Below, in pieces: positions 1 to 6,401 of a DNA stretch of 64,000 nucleotides. The stretch is from RHKX01 sp046330415 (GTDB taxonomy: Bacteria; Actinomycetota; Thermoleophilia; Solirubrobacterales; 70-9): contig JAXLSW010000017.1 in NCBI GenBank assembly GCA_046330415.1, positions 70,272 to 134,271 on the forward strand. Direction: 5' to 3'. The notes below the pieces were generated by a model. The model ran no database searches. It was not told the DNA's origin and saw nothing but the letters and a program-made list of their open reading frames with translations. Both the position numbers and the translations under genes were made by a program. Each line of letters opens with the position of its first letter. The stretch's first letter is position 1.

Positions 1-1
1 G

Positions 2-145
2 CGGGGGTACGCGATCGTCGAGCCGGCCGGGGCAGAGGCGGACGGTGCAGACGTGATCACCACCGCCGAGCGCGCGAGGCGCGAGGGCCGGGTGCGCGTC
101 CGCTTCAGCGACGATCATGTCGAGGCGGACGTGAGAGACGACTGA
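2..145 (+). CDS. xseA: Exodeoxyribonuclease VII large subunit, C-terminal end (partial)
   Basis: The window opens inside this gene. The readable frame from base 2 gives about 47 residues before TGA at 143-145. It begins RGYAIV and contains GADVITTAERAR and VRVRFSDDHVEADV. This matches the C-terminal beta-rich tail of XseA, where the gene product is described by a 'rGYaiv...g.vi.sa....g..v.v.f.dG...a.V' pattern. The next gene is xseB, 15 bases downstream on the same strand, which is the usual partner order. The XseA-XseB complex degrades single-stranded DNA into oligonucleotides. The catalytic part lies outside the window, so only the tail and the context support the call. Confidence 0.85.
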   Translation, partial: RGYAIVEPAGAEADGADVITTAERARREGRVRVRFSDDHVEADVRDD

Positions 146-160
146 GGCGAGACCGAGGCG

Positions 161-424
161 ATGACCGAGATCGAGACACCCGCACCCGAGAGCTACGAGG
201 CCGCGATCGAGCGGCTCGAGGCGATCATCCTGCGGCTCGACTCGGGCAAGGCCGAGCTGCGGGAGACACTCGAGCTCTGCCGCGAGGGCAAGGTGATGGT
301 CGAGTACTGCAAGGGCGAGCTCGACGCGGTGTCGGGTGAGCTGCAGCGCCTCGATCTCGACGATCTCGTCCGCAAGCTGGAGGCGGCTCCGGAGGCTCCC
401 GGGGGCCCGAACAGCCCGAACTGA
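161..424 (+). CDS. xseB: Exodeoxyribonuclease VII small subunit
   Basis: This 87-residue protein has the normal length and shape of XseB. The start MTEIETPAPESYEAAIERLE is followed by IILRLDSGKAELRETLELCREG, the family's conserved region of two helices, which forms a helical hairpin. It then has an acidic stretch and a short Pro/Gly tail. XseB binds several copies per XseA and is needed for exonuclease VII activity in the cytoplasm. It lies 15 bases after xseA, so the two are very probably cotranscribed. The ATG at 161 is preceded by a purine-rich GACCGAGGCG stretch. The tail after about residue 70 is not conserved in the family. Confidence 0.93.
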   Translation: MTEIETPAPESYEAAIERLEAIILRLDSGKAELRETLELCREGKVMVEYCKGELDAVSGELQRLDLDDLVRKLEAAPEAPGGPNSPN

Positions 425-536
425 GCCCTATTCAGACGGCTTCCAGACGGCTTTCGGGCGACTTTCACACCCTTTTTTCCGCAAAACGCGTGAATGCGGT
501 TTGCAACGAGCGGAGCGGGGGCGTAAGTTCCGAACC

Positions 537-662
537 GCGGTACAGGAGAGAGAGGAACTCCCCGGAAGCCAAGGGGAGAGAGGCTCTCACTAGCCGCCTC
601 GAAAGGCTTTGAACGCGCGAAGGCTACGCGCGAGGCAGGCCAGACGAGGCGCCCTGTACCGC
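537..662 (+). ncRNA. Candidate structured RNA or 5' leader element (unclassified)
   Basis: The two ends of this 126-base intergenic stretch pair perfectly: GCGGTACAGG (537-546) with CCTGTACCGC (653-662). Inside are three further perfect hairpins: CTCCCC/GGGGAG (558-563/573-578), GCCT-CGAA-AGGC (596-607) and CGCGCG/CGCGCG (614-619/627-632). The loop at 564-572 (GGAAGCCAA) could also pair with GGCT sequences nearby. A closed multi-branched fold of this kind is typical of a riboswitch or small RNA. I could not match it to c-di-GMP-I, c-di-AMP, T-box, cobalamin, SRP or RNase P consensus sequences. It ends 40 bases before the next start codon. High GC makes chance stems common, so this is a candidate only. 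Confidence 0.4.
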
Positions 663-702
663 TCTTTCGTTCTCCGGGGGCGTCGGTCATGCTGGGAAGC
701 GC

Positions 703-1584
703 ATGGAGGAGACCGCCGCGCTCAGCGAACGCCTCGATCCGCTCTACGCGGGTCCGCCCGAGGAGTTCGTCGCCGCGCGCGACGCGCTCGCGAAGGAGCT
801 CAAGGGGGAGGGAGAGAAGGAGGCCGCGGCTCTCGTCAAGAAGCTGCGTCGGCCGAGCGTGGCCGCCGCGCTCCTGAACCGGGTCGTGCTCGGCAATCCG
901 AAGGAGGCGAAGGCGTTCGCCGGAGCCGTCGCCGCGCTGCGCAGGGCCTCCGGCCGCAGCGGCCTGAAGGAGGCTGCGCGAGCACAGCGAGAGGCGGCTT
1001 CGAGGCTGCTCGATCTCGCCTCCGAGGAAGGGGGAGAGGGCGCCGCACTCGACCGCGCCGCCGAGACCCTGCAGGCCGCGGCCGCCGACGAGGGGGTGGA
1101 GCAGCTGCTCCTCCGCGGCCGACTCGAGAAGGAGCAGCGGGCGGCGAGCATCGGCTTCGGCCTCGACGTGAGCGGTGCGGGTTCCAGCGGCACCGCCGCG
1201 AAAGCCAAGTCGAAGCCGAGAGCCGGCGAGAAGGCGAAGGGACCGGCGCGAGCGGCGAAGGGCGGCGGCAGGGCAGGCGCGACCGCGAAGGCCAAGGCCC
1301 CGACCGCCGCCGAGCGCAGGCGCGCCGCGAAGGCTGAGAAGACGCGCCAACAGGCACGCAAGCGCGAGCAGCGCAGGGTCGAGAAGGCCAAGCGCGGCCT
1401 CGAGGCCGCGGTCGCAGAGCAGGTCCGCGCCGATGAGGCGACCGAGGCCGCCAAGGAGGCGCTCGCCGCCGCCAAGGACGACCTCGCCACGGCGAAGGAG
1501 GCGGCGAAGGCGTCCGTGGCCGCGGTCCGCGAGGCGAAGCAGGAGCTCCGCGAGCGAGAACGCGAGCTCGCCGACCTCGACTGA
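703..1584 (+). CDS. Ala/Lys/Arg/Glu-rich coiled-coil protein of unknown function
   Basis: I do not recognise a named family. The 293-residue protein has a helical N-terminal part (about residues 1-150) made of repeated Ala/Leu/Glu/Arg segments such as EEFVAARDALAKELKGEG and LVKKLRRPSVAAALLNRVV. A Lys/Ala/Gly-rich linker follows (about 165-215, AKAKSKPRAGEKAKG). The C-terminal half is a long predicted coiled coil full of Ala, Lys, Arg and Glu. There is no signal peptide or membrane segment, and the basic charge would suit nucleic-acid or nucleoid association, although that is inference. The ATG at 703 follows GGGAAGCGC. The gene stands alone behind the candidate structured RNA at 537-662, which could be its leader. 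Very skewed composition makes homology calls unreliable here. Confidence 0.75.
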   Translation: MEETAALSERLDPLYAGPPEEFVAARDALAKELKGEGEKEAAALVKKLRRPSVAAALLNRVVLGNPKEAKAFAGAVAALRRASGRSGLKEAARAQREAASRLLDLASEEGGEGAALDRAAETLQAAAADEGVEQLLLRGRLEKEQRAASIGFGLDVSGAGSSGTAAKAKSKPRAGEKAKGPARAAKGGGRAGATAKAKAPTAAERRRAAKAEKTRQQARKREQRRVEKAKRGLEAAVAEQVRADEATEAAKEALAAAKDDLATAKEAAKASVAAVREAKQELRERERELADLD

Positions 1585-1806
1585 TCCGCGCCGAGACCGG
1601 CGCCGAGCCCCACGCTCACATCCACCAGGGCGTGCGCCCCGCACACTTGCCGTCCGGCCTCCCGCCTACCGTCCGCCCCGCGGTTGCGGGACCTCAACCC
1701 CCTCGCGCCGCCGGCATCAGAGGCAGCCTGCCGCCTCCGCCGAGCGACCGGGCGCTACCCCCGGGAGCAGGCGCCGCGACGTCACCCCGGGTCCTCGCGT
1801 CGACGG
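1585..1806. other. Intergenic region, no gene recognised
   Basis: About 220 GC-rich bases lie between two convergent genes. Open frames cross it on both strands, but their composition is only Arg/Pro/Ala and none has a credible start. No tRNA, promoter or long hairpin was recognised. The adjacent 425-536 stretch holds a weak hairpin at 481-504 (GCAAA...TTTGC) and is otherwise featureless. Confidence 0.4.
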
Positions 1807-1983
1807 TTAGCCCGCCTCGCTCCCCCAACCGCGCCTGCGCTTGAGCCTCTCAACGCGCTGCCTGGACTCCCGGAATTCGCGGTCGAGCTGAGGAAGACGC
1901 TTGCGATGGCGCTCGAGAATCCGCTCACGGGCGCGTTCCGAATCTGCGTTCTCGGGTGGCGTCGCCGAAGGGTCGCTGGGCAT
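1807..1983 (-). CDS. Small charged helical protein, hypothetical
   Basis: I do not recognise this 58-residue product. From the ATG at 1983 it reads MPSDPSATPPENADSERARE and continues as a charged helix rich in Arg and Glu (RILERHRKRLPQLDREFRES). It starts 10 bases after the stop of the membrane protein on the same strand, and AGGGTGG lies just upstream as a plausible ribosome site, so the two are probably cotranscribed. The same frame is open for another 34 codons upstream, but that part overlaps the preceding gene. For this reason I prefer the internal start. Confidence is limited by the small size. Confidence 0.4.
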   Translation of the reverse strand: MPSDPSATPPENADSERARERILERHRKRLPQLDREFRESRQRVERLKRRRGWGSEAG

Positions 1984-1993
1984 CGAAGCCACC

Positions 1994-2359
1994 CTACGCT
2001 CCGGTATCGCCGTCTTCAAGGTCGTCTGTGCCGCGAAGTTGAGCGGCGATTTCGAGAACGACCACGCGTTGATTGAGGTTCGCAATCTGATCGTCGTGCT
2101 CCGCTGCCACCTCAGATTCGTACTCGACGTTCGCGAAGCGAATCGGCAGCTGACCTCGGCTGGCGCGCCAGACGATCACAAGCGTCATCCCGAGGAGGGC
2201 AAGGACCGCCGCTGCGCGCTCGACGTGGAGCAGCGGGGCGCTCCCAAGCGCGATCTCGGGCAGGGACCTCGGGGTCCCCGCGATCAGGCTGGAGAGCATC
2301 GCAAGGGCAAGTGCCAGCGCCGAAACCACGCCCGCCCGAATCTGTCCCCGGCTGGCCAT
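1994..2359 (-). CDS. Small membrane protein with two helices, hypothetical
   Basis: The 121-residue protein has two clear hydrophobic segments: about residues 10-28 (VVSALALALAMLSSLIAG) and about 50-66 (AVLALLGMTLVIVW). A hydrophilic, probably helical C-terminal half of roughly 50 residues follows (ESEVAAEHDDQIANLNQRVV). That suits a small inner-membrane protein with a cytoplasmic or periplasmic helical tail. No family was recognised. It is divergent from the marR gene at 2444, and the two starts are about 85 bases apart, so they share a regulatory region. Base composition is slightly less GC-rich than the neighbours. Confidence 0.5.
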   Translation of the reverse strand: MASRGQIRAGVVSALALALAMLSSLIAGTPRSLPEIALGSAPLLHVERAAAVLALLGMTLVIVWRASRGQLPIRFANVEYESEVAAEHDDQIANLNQRVVVLEIAAQLRGTDDLEDGDTGA

Positions 2360-2396
2360 GTCTTCATTAACCCCGCGGTCCAGCCTGCTGCCCCAC

Positions 2397-2432
2397 TTGC
2401 ATTCTCCCGACTAATTCGCTAAGCTAATTAGC
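2397..2432 (+). promoter_or_regulatory. marR promoter with overlapping palindromic operator
   Basis: A -35-like TTGCAT (2397-2402) and a -10-like TAAGCT (2420-2425, fitting TANNNT) are separated by exactly 17 bases. The perfect 10-base palindrome GCTAATTAGC (2423-2432) overlaps the -10 and probable start site, and CTAATT recurs 13 bases upstream at 2411. MarR regulators bind AT-rich palindromes of this sort, so autorepression is likely. The marR ATG at 2444 has no obvious ribosome site, so the transcript may have a very short leader. Confidence 0.5.
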
Positions 2433-2443
2433 ACTACTAACCA

Positions 2444-2914
2444 ATGACTGCACCGGCAACGACATCCGCATCCGCCGCCAGGCCTACCCCGGACCTCACC
2501 GAGAGGGCCTCTCGGCTTCGCCTTGCGATCACCCGCACGGCCCGGCGGATGCGCCAGGAGGCGAACCCCGAGCTGGGGCCGGCATCGCTGTCGGCCTTGG
2601 CCAGCATCGACCGCCTCGGCCCGCTGACGCCGAGCGAGCTCGCGAAGGCCGAGCGCATCCAGCGCCCGACCGCAACGCGCCTGCTCGCCAGCCTCGCCGA
2701 GAAGGGGCTCGTCACGCGCGCCGCCGATCCCACCGACGGCCGCTGCTCGATCGTCAGCGCGACGCCCGAGGGCAAGGCGATGCTCAAGCGCCTGCGAGGC
2801 CGCAAGAACGCCTACCTGGCGAAGCGCATGAAGGACCTCTCCAGCGACGACGTGGCAGCGCTCGAGCGCGCCGCGGAGATCCTCGAGCGGGTGCTCGAGG
2901 AGGACAGTCGTTGA
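2444..2914 (+). CDS. MarR-family transcriptional regulator
   Basis: The 156-residue protein has the MarR winged-helix layout: an N-terminal helix (SRLRLAITRTARRMRQE), then LGPLTPSELAKAERIQRPTA as the helix-turn-helix. RLLASLAEKGLVTRAADP and DGRCSIVSATPEGKAML form the wing, with the typical 'DgR...v.lT..G' pattern. A C-terminal dimerisation helix ends in LERAAEILERVLEE. MarR proteins are dimeric repressors released by small ligands, and many control adjacent efflux genes. Its stop overlaps the TTG start of the MFS transporter (TTGA at 2911-2914), which means translational coupling. A palindrome over its own promoter supports autoregulation. The ligand cannot be inferred. Confidence 0.9.
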   Translation: MTAPATTSASAARPTPDLTERASRLRLAITRTARRMRQEANPELGPASLSALASIDRLGPLTPSELAKAERIQRPTATRLLASLAEKGLVTRAADPTDGRCSIVSATPEGKAMLKRLRGRKNAYLAKRMKDLSSDDVAALERAAEILERVLEEDSR

Positions 2915-4245
2915 GCGCCGCCCTCCGCCGCAGCTTCTCCTCGCTTCAGGTTCGCAACTACCGCCTCTTCTTCACGGGGGGTGTCGTTTCGCTCGCCGGC
3001 AACTGGATGCAGATCGTCGCCGAGCTCTGGCTGATCCTCGCGCTCACCGACTCCGGCATCTACGTCGGCCTCGCGACCGCTCTGCAGTTCACCGGGATCC
3101 TCCTCTTCGGCGCCCTCGGCGGCGCCCTCGCCGACCGCTTCGACAAGCGCAAGCTGCTGATGATCAGCCAGACCGGGATGGCGGTCCCGGCGCTGCTGCT
3201 GTTCGCCGTCGTCGCCGCGGGAGCGGCGCAGGCGTGGATGGTCCTGCTCGTCATCGCCCTCCGCGGGCTGGTCCTCAGCGTCGACAACCCGGCGCGGCAG
3301 GCCTTCGTGATCGAGATCGTCGGCCCCGACCGTGTCGTCAACGCCGTCGGCCTCAACAGCGTCCTCGTCCACTCAGCCCGGATCACCGGCCCCGCGATCG
3401 CCGGGGTCATCATCGCCCTCTGGGGAGTCGCCCCGGTCTTCGCGGTGAACGCTCTCAGCTTCGTGGCGATGCTCGTGGCGCTGTGGATGATGGACCCGCG
3501 CAAGCTCTCCCGGCCGGAGCCGAAGCGCACCCGCGGCGGCGTCCGCGAGGCCGTCCGCTACGTCGCCGGGAGCCGCGAGCTCAGCGTCCCGCTGGCGCTG
3601 ATGGCGGTCCTCGGCACCCTCGGCTTCAACTTCCAGGTGATCATCCCGCTGCTCGCCGACCGCGCCTTCGACGGCAACGTCTCCGCCTACGCGCTGCTGA
3701 TGATCGCGATGGGCATCGGCTCGATCGCCGGCGCGGTTGTCTTCGGCGCCCGCAACAAGGCGTCGAAGGCGGTGATCGCGGGAGCGGCCGCCGGCTTCGG
3801 CATCGCCGCCCTGCTTGCCGCCGCCGCGCCGACCCTCGCCCTGGAGATGGCGGTCCTCGCCGTCCTCGGCCTCTGCTCGGTCACCTTCGCCGCCGGGATC
3901 AACTCCAGCCTGCAGCTCGCCGCCGCGCCCGACATGCGTGGCCGCGTGATGGCCCTCTACTCGATCGTCTTCCTCGGCTCCACACCGCTCGGCGGCCCGC
4001 TCGCCGGCTGGCTGGGGGAGAGCGTCGGGCCTCGCGCACCGCTGGTTCTCGCCGGCGTCGCGGCCCTAGCGGTCGCCGCGGCAGCGGCCGTGCTTTGGAG
4101 CGAGCGCCGTCCGGCAATGACCGAGACGGTGGCCGCCTTCCGTGAGCGGATCAGCGAGCGTCGCCGCCCCAGCATCCCCCGGGTACGAGGAGAGCACACC
4201 GGCAGGGCCGACACGGGCTCCCATCCGGTGACGCGGCGCCCGTAG
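2911..4245 (+). CDS. MFS transporter, probable drug or metabolite exporter
   Basis: This 444-residue membrane protein opens with the block NYRLFFTGGVVSLAGNWMQ, typical of the MFS_3 (enterobactin-exporter-like) branch. It has the MFS loop 2-3 motif GGALADRFDKRKLLMIS, and I count about 12 hydrophobic segments up to roughly residue 395. A second characteristic block is SLQLAAAPDMRGRVMALYS. The last 45 residues are hydrophilic and Arg-rich. The TTG start overlaps the marR stop by four bases, so exporter and regulator form one translation-coupled unit. That arrangement suggests MarR-controlled efflux of the inducing compound. The substrate is unknown. Confidence 0.88.
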   Translation: MSAALRRSFSSLQVRNYRLFFTGGVVSLAGNWMQIVAELWLILALTDSGIYVGLATALQFTGILLFGALGGALADRFDKRKLLMISQTGMAVPALLLFAVVAAGAAQAWMVLLVIALRGLVLSVDNPARQAFVIEIVGPDRVVNAVGLNSVLVHSARITGPAIAGVIIALWGVAPVFAVNALSFVAMLVALWMMDPRKLSRPEPKRTRGGVREAVRYVAGSRELSVPLALMAVLGTLGFNFQVIIPLLADRAFDGNVSAYALLMIAMGIGSIAGAVVFGARNKASKAVIAGAAAGFGIAALLAAAAPTLALEMAVLAVLGLCSVTFAAGINSSLQLAAAPDMRGRVMALYSIVFLGSTPLGGPLAGWLGESVGPRAPLVLAGVAALAVAAAAAVLWSERRPAMTETVAAFRERISERRRPSIPRVRGEHTGRADTGSHPVTRRP

Positions 4246-4338
4246 GCCCGTCGTCGGCCGCAGAGCTTCCTCTACCTCGACGCAGATCCGTCGCATTCCG
4301 GCCTTGATCCGTCACGGGCCCGGTGCCAGACTCGATGC

Positions 4339-4581
4339 ATGCCCGGCCACGAGGATGACCTCAAGGACTTCATCCGCGAGATCACGCTTCGCCACGAGCA
4401 GGCGAGCCGGAACACGGAGCGCTGGCTGCGGATCGCCGACCGCCGCACCGACGAGATGATCCGCCGCAGCGATTTCGTGCTCGAGGAGCTTCGCGACCTG
4501 CGCGAGGAGAGCCGCGCGCAGACCGCAGCCCTCTTCCAGATCCTCGATCGCATGGGACCCGGCGGCGCGCAGCCCGCGTAA
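4339..4581 (+). CDS. Small charged helical protein, hypothetical
   Basis: The 80-residue product is almost entirely charged helix: HEQASRNTERWLRIADRRTD, then EMIRRSDFVLEELRDLREES, and a short tail FQILDRMGPGGAQPA. There is no signal peptide or membrane segment. I know of no function. It has its own ATG at 4339 and lies 93 bases after the MFS gene. The 3' end is unusual: a diverged second copy of the last 16 codons, including a stop codon, lies 64 bases downstream (see the repeat at 4534-4645). Confidence 0.6.
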   Translation: MPGHEDDLKDFIREITLRHEQASRNTERWLRIADRRTDEMIRRSDFVLEELRDLREESRAQTAALFQILDRMGPGGAQPA

Positions 4582-4645
4582 CCAGCGCGCCACCCCCTTC
4601 CAGATGATCGCCCGCCTCGGGCCAGGCGGGCCGCAGCCGGCCTGA
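4534..4645 (+). repeat. Tandem duplication of a gene 3' end
   Basis: The last codons of the small gene at 4339 read FQILDRMGPGGAQPA-stop (4534-4581). At 4598-4645 the sequence reads FQMIARLGPGGPQPA-stop in an equivalent frame. The two segments share 10 of 15 residues, as well as the stop position, with a period of 64 bases. The second copy has no start of its own. It looks like the remnant of a paralogue or of an ancestral, longer C-terminus. Confidence 0.6.
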
Positions 4646-4899
4646 ACGCTTAGAGCGTCCAGGGAACGTCCATAGAAAGCTCGCAAATTGCGGGCTTTGA
4701 CTCCAGTTCGTTCGCCTCCGGACGACACATCCCCGAATCAGGTTGCAGTTATGAGCCGCCAGCTCGGCTCACGGACGACCAGGGGTATTGGGGATGGAAT
4801 CGAGACCACGGATTGGCGATGCCTTACGCCACCGAGCGGAGGAGGGGGGCACGCTTCGAGATCGCGGGGTTCACGGGGTCACAGCGACATGAACGCGCT
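4646..4899. other. Upstream region of the sigma-factor gene
   Basis: About 250 bases before the sigma-factor start contain one perfect hairpin, GAGCCG-CCAGCT-CGGCTC (4753-4770), and a TTGACT at 4697-4702 without a convincing -10 partner. An in-frame upstream extension of the sigma gene to 4813 exists, but its composition is poor. I see no other gene. Confidence 0.35.
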
Positions 4900-6342
4900 A
4901 TGAGCTCCTACCCCGATTCGGAACCCGACGACCGCCCCCGCAATGCCCGGAGAGACGACGAGTGGGCGACCCGCTGCGCTTACTTGTTCGAGGACCTGAG
5001 GCGGCCCGCACGGGCGATGGTCACACGTGCGTACGGGAGCGCCCTCACCGAGGAGGAGCTCGAGGACATCTACGCGGCAGCGTGGACCGCGACCCTCTCC
5101 GCGCTTCGACACCGCGGGGAGCGGATGAACGAGCACGAGTTGCGCGCCTACGTGCTGACCGCGGTGGCCAGTCACGCGAGCAAGGAGTTGCGTCGCCGCA
5201 ACCGCAAGCCGACGGCGCCTCTCGAGGACGTTCAGCGCGAGTCGGTCGCGGATCGGCACCAACCTACGCCAGAGGAGCTGGCGATCGGATCGGAGGCGCA
5301 GGGTGTGGCGAGGGATCTGCTCGCCAGCCTGCCGGCGAGAAGGCGGGCCGTGATGCTCCTGCGCTACGGGTGGGGTCTGAACCCCGATGAGGTCTGCGCC
5401 CTGATCACGGGCCTCTCGCGCCGGGCATATCGGAAGGAGGTCACGCGGGGCGTCGAGCAGCTGATCGAGCGTCTCGGGCAGGTCGAGAGCGGGGAGTGGT
5501 GCCGAAGCCGCGAGCCCATGCTCCGCGACTACATCGCCGGGACGGCGGACGATGAGGTCAGGAGGCAGATCGAGCAGCACTTCCGGCATTGCCGCGCCTG
5601 CGCCGAGCTCGCCGGAAAGCTTCGGGTCGAGCTGAACGACCTGGGCGGCGTCATCGCGATCGGCGCCACCGCCGGCCTCATCGGCGGGGTTCATGCGTCC
5701 CTCGCGGACAAGGTGTCGGGCCTGGTTCAGGGCGGTCGCGAAGCTGCAGGTGCTGCAGCCGAGAGGGTCGAGACGACGGTGGGAACCATGGCGACGTCCG
5801 GTGGGATGCGAGGCGCCGGGGCCACCGGCGCCGGGGTTGCGGCGAAGCTCGCCTCGACCGGTGGCGCCGCCAAGGTGGTTCTGGCCTGCATCGGGGCGGG
5901 TGCCGCGGCGACTGCCTGTGTGGCCGCCGGGGTTGTGCCGGGGGTGACGCTGAACGACGTCGGCCTCGGCGGGCAAGCAAGCCCGAAGCAGGTGCGGGTC
6001 TCGGTGCCCGAAGCGGCGCGCCCGCGAGCGCGGTCGGTCCCGCTCGGCCCGCCCGCTCCTCCGGCTCTGGATCACTCCAATCCAATCGCCGCGGAACCCG
6101 CGGTGGGGCCAGATCCAGGGTCCGGTGGGGAAGGAGGGGGTGAGAGCGGGGGTCAGAGCCCGGTGCCGGTGACACCGGAGCAGGAGTTCGATCCCGTTTC
6201 GCCCACGCCGACCACCACGCCGCCGGTCGACTCATCAGGCGCGAGCGACGCCGATCCTGCCGCCAACGCCCCTCCCGCGCCGACGCCGCCGTCCGCGGGC
6301 TCAGGCGGTGGGTCCATCGCCGGTGAGGAGTTCGGCCCGTGA
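4900..6342 (+). CDS. ECF-type sigma factor fused to a zinc-finger anti-sigma segment and membrane anchor
   Basis: About 480 residues in one chain carry parts that are normally two proteins. Residues about 20-110 resemble sigma region 2 (LEDIYAAAWTATLSALRHRG). Residues about 150-210 resemble region 4 (LLASLPARRRAVMLLRYGWG, then a helix-turn-helix). Next comes a ZAS-like anti-sigma zinc finger, IEQHFRHCRACAELAGKL, with the H-x3-C-x2-C pattern. A Gly/Ala-rich stretch and a hydrophobic segment (VVLACIGAGAAATACVAAGV) follow, then a roughly 130-residue Pro/Ser/Thr-rich tail likely outside the membrane. The start at ATG 4900 leaves out an in-frame upstream extension with shadow-like composition. The next gene encodes a large secreted protein and may be a target. 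Release of the sigma part probably needs proteolysis, which is inference. Confidence 0.82.
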   Translation: MSSYPDSEPDDRPRNARRDDEWATRCAYLFEDLRRPARAMVTRAYGSALTEEELEDIYAAAWTATLSALRHRGERMNEHELRAYVLTAVASHASKELRRRNRKPTAPLEDVQRESVADRHQPTPEELAIGSEAQGVARDLLASLPARRRAVMLLRYGWGLNPDEVCALITGLSRRAYRKEVTRGVEQLIERLGQVESGEWCRSREPMLRDYIAGTADDEVRRQIEQHFRHCRACAELAGKLRVELNDLGGVIAIGATAGLIGGVHASLADKVSGLVQGGREAAGAAAERVETTVGTMATSGGMRGAGATGAGVAAKLASTGGAAKVVLACIGAGAAATACVAAGVVPGVTLNDVGLGGQASPKQVRVSVPEAARPRARSVPLGPPAPPALDHSNPIAAEPAVGPDPGSGGEGGGESGGQSPVPVTPEQEFDPVSPTPTTTPPVDSSGASDADPAANAPPAPTPPSAGSGGGSIAGEEFGP

Positions 6343-6401
6343 ACCGCACGACTTCGAAGAAGCCGCTCGACCTCGAGCGGGGACAACGACGACCAAGGGA
6401 G

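Noticed and set aside
531..546. ACCGCGG near the start of the structured element as a T-box motif
   Set aside because: The T-box core GGTGG-ACCGCG is missing, no specifier hairpin was found, and the downstream gene is not a tRNA-synthetase or amino-acid gene.
537..662. Known riboswitch, SRP RNA or RNase P RNA
   Set aside because: I looked for the GCAAACC/GACGCAAAGC, GGAAGG-AGCAGC and GAGGAAAGTCCGGGCT blocks. Only short partial resemblance was seen, and length and closure do not match.
4813..4899. Extended N-terminus of the sigma-factor gene
   Set aside because: The added 29 residues are Arg/Gly-rich without resemblance to sigma factors, and ATG 4900 gives a normal start.
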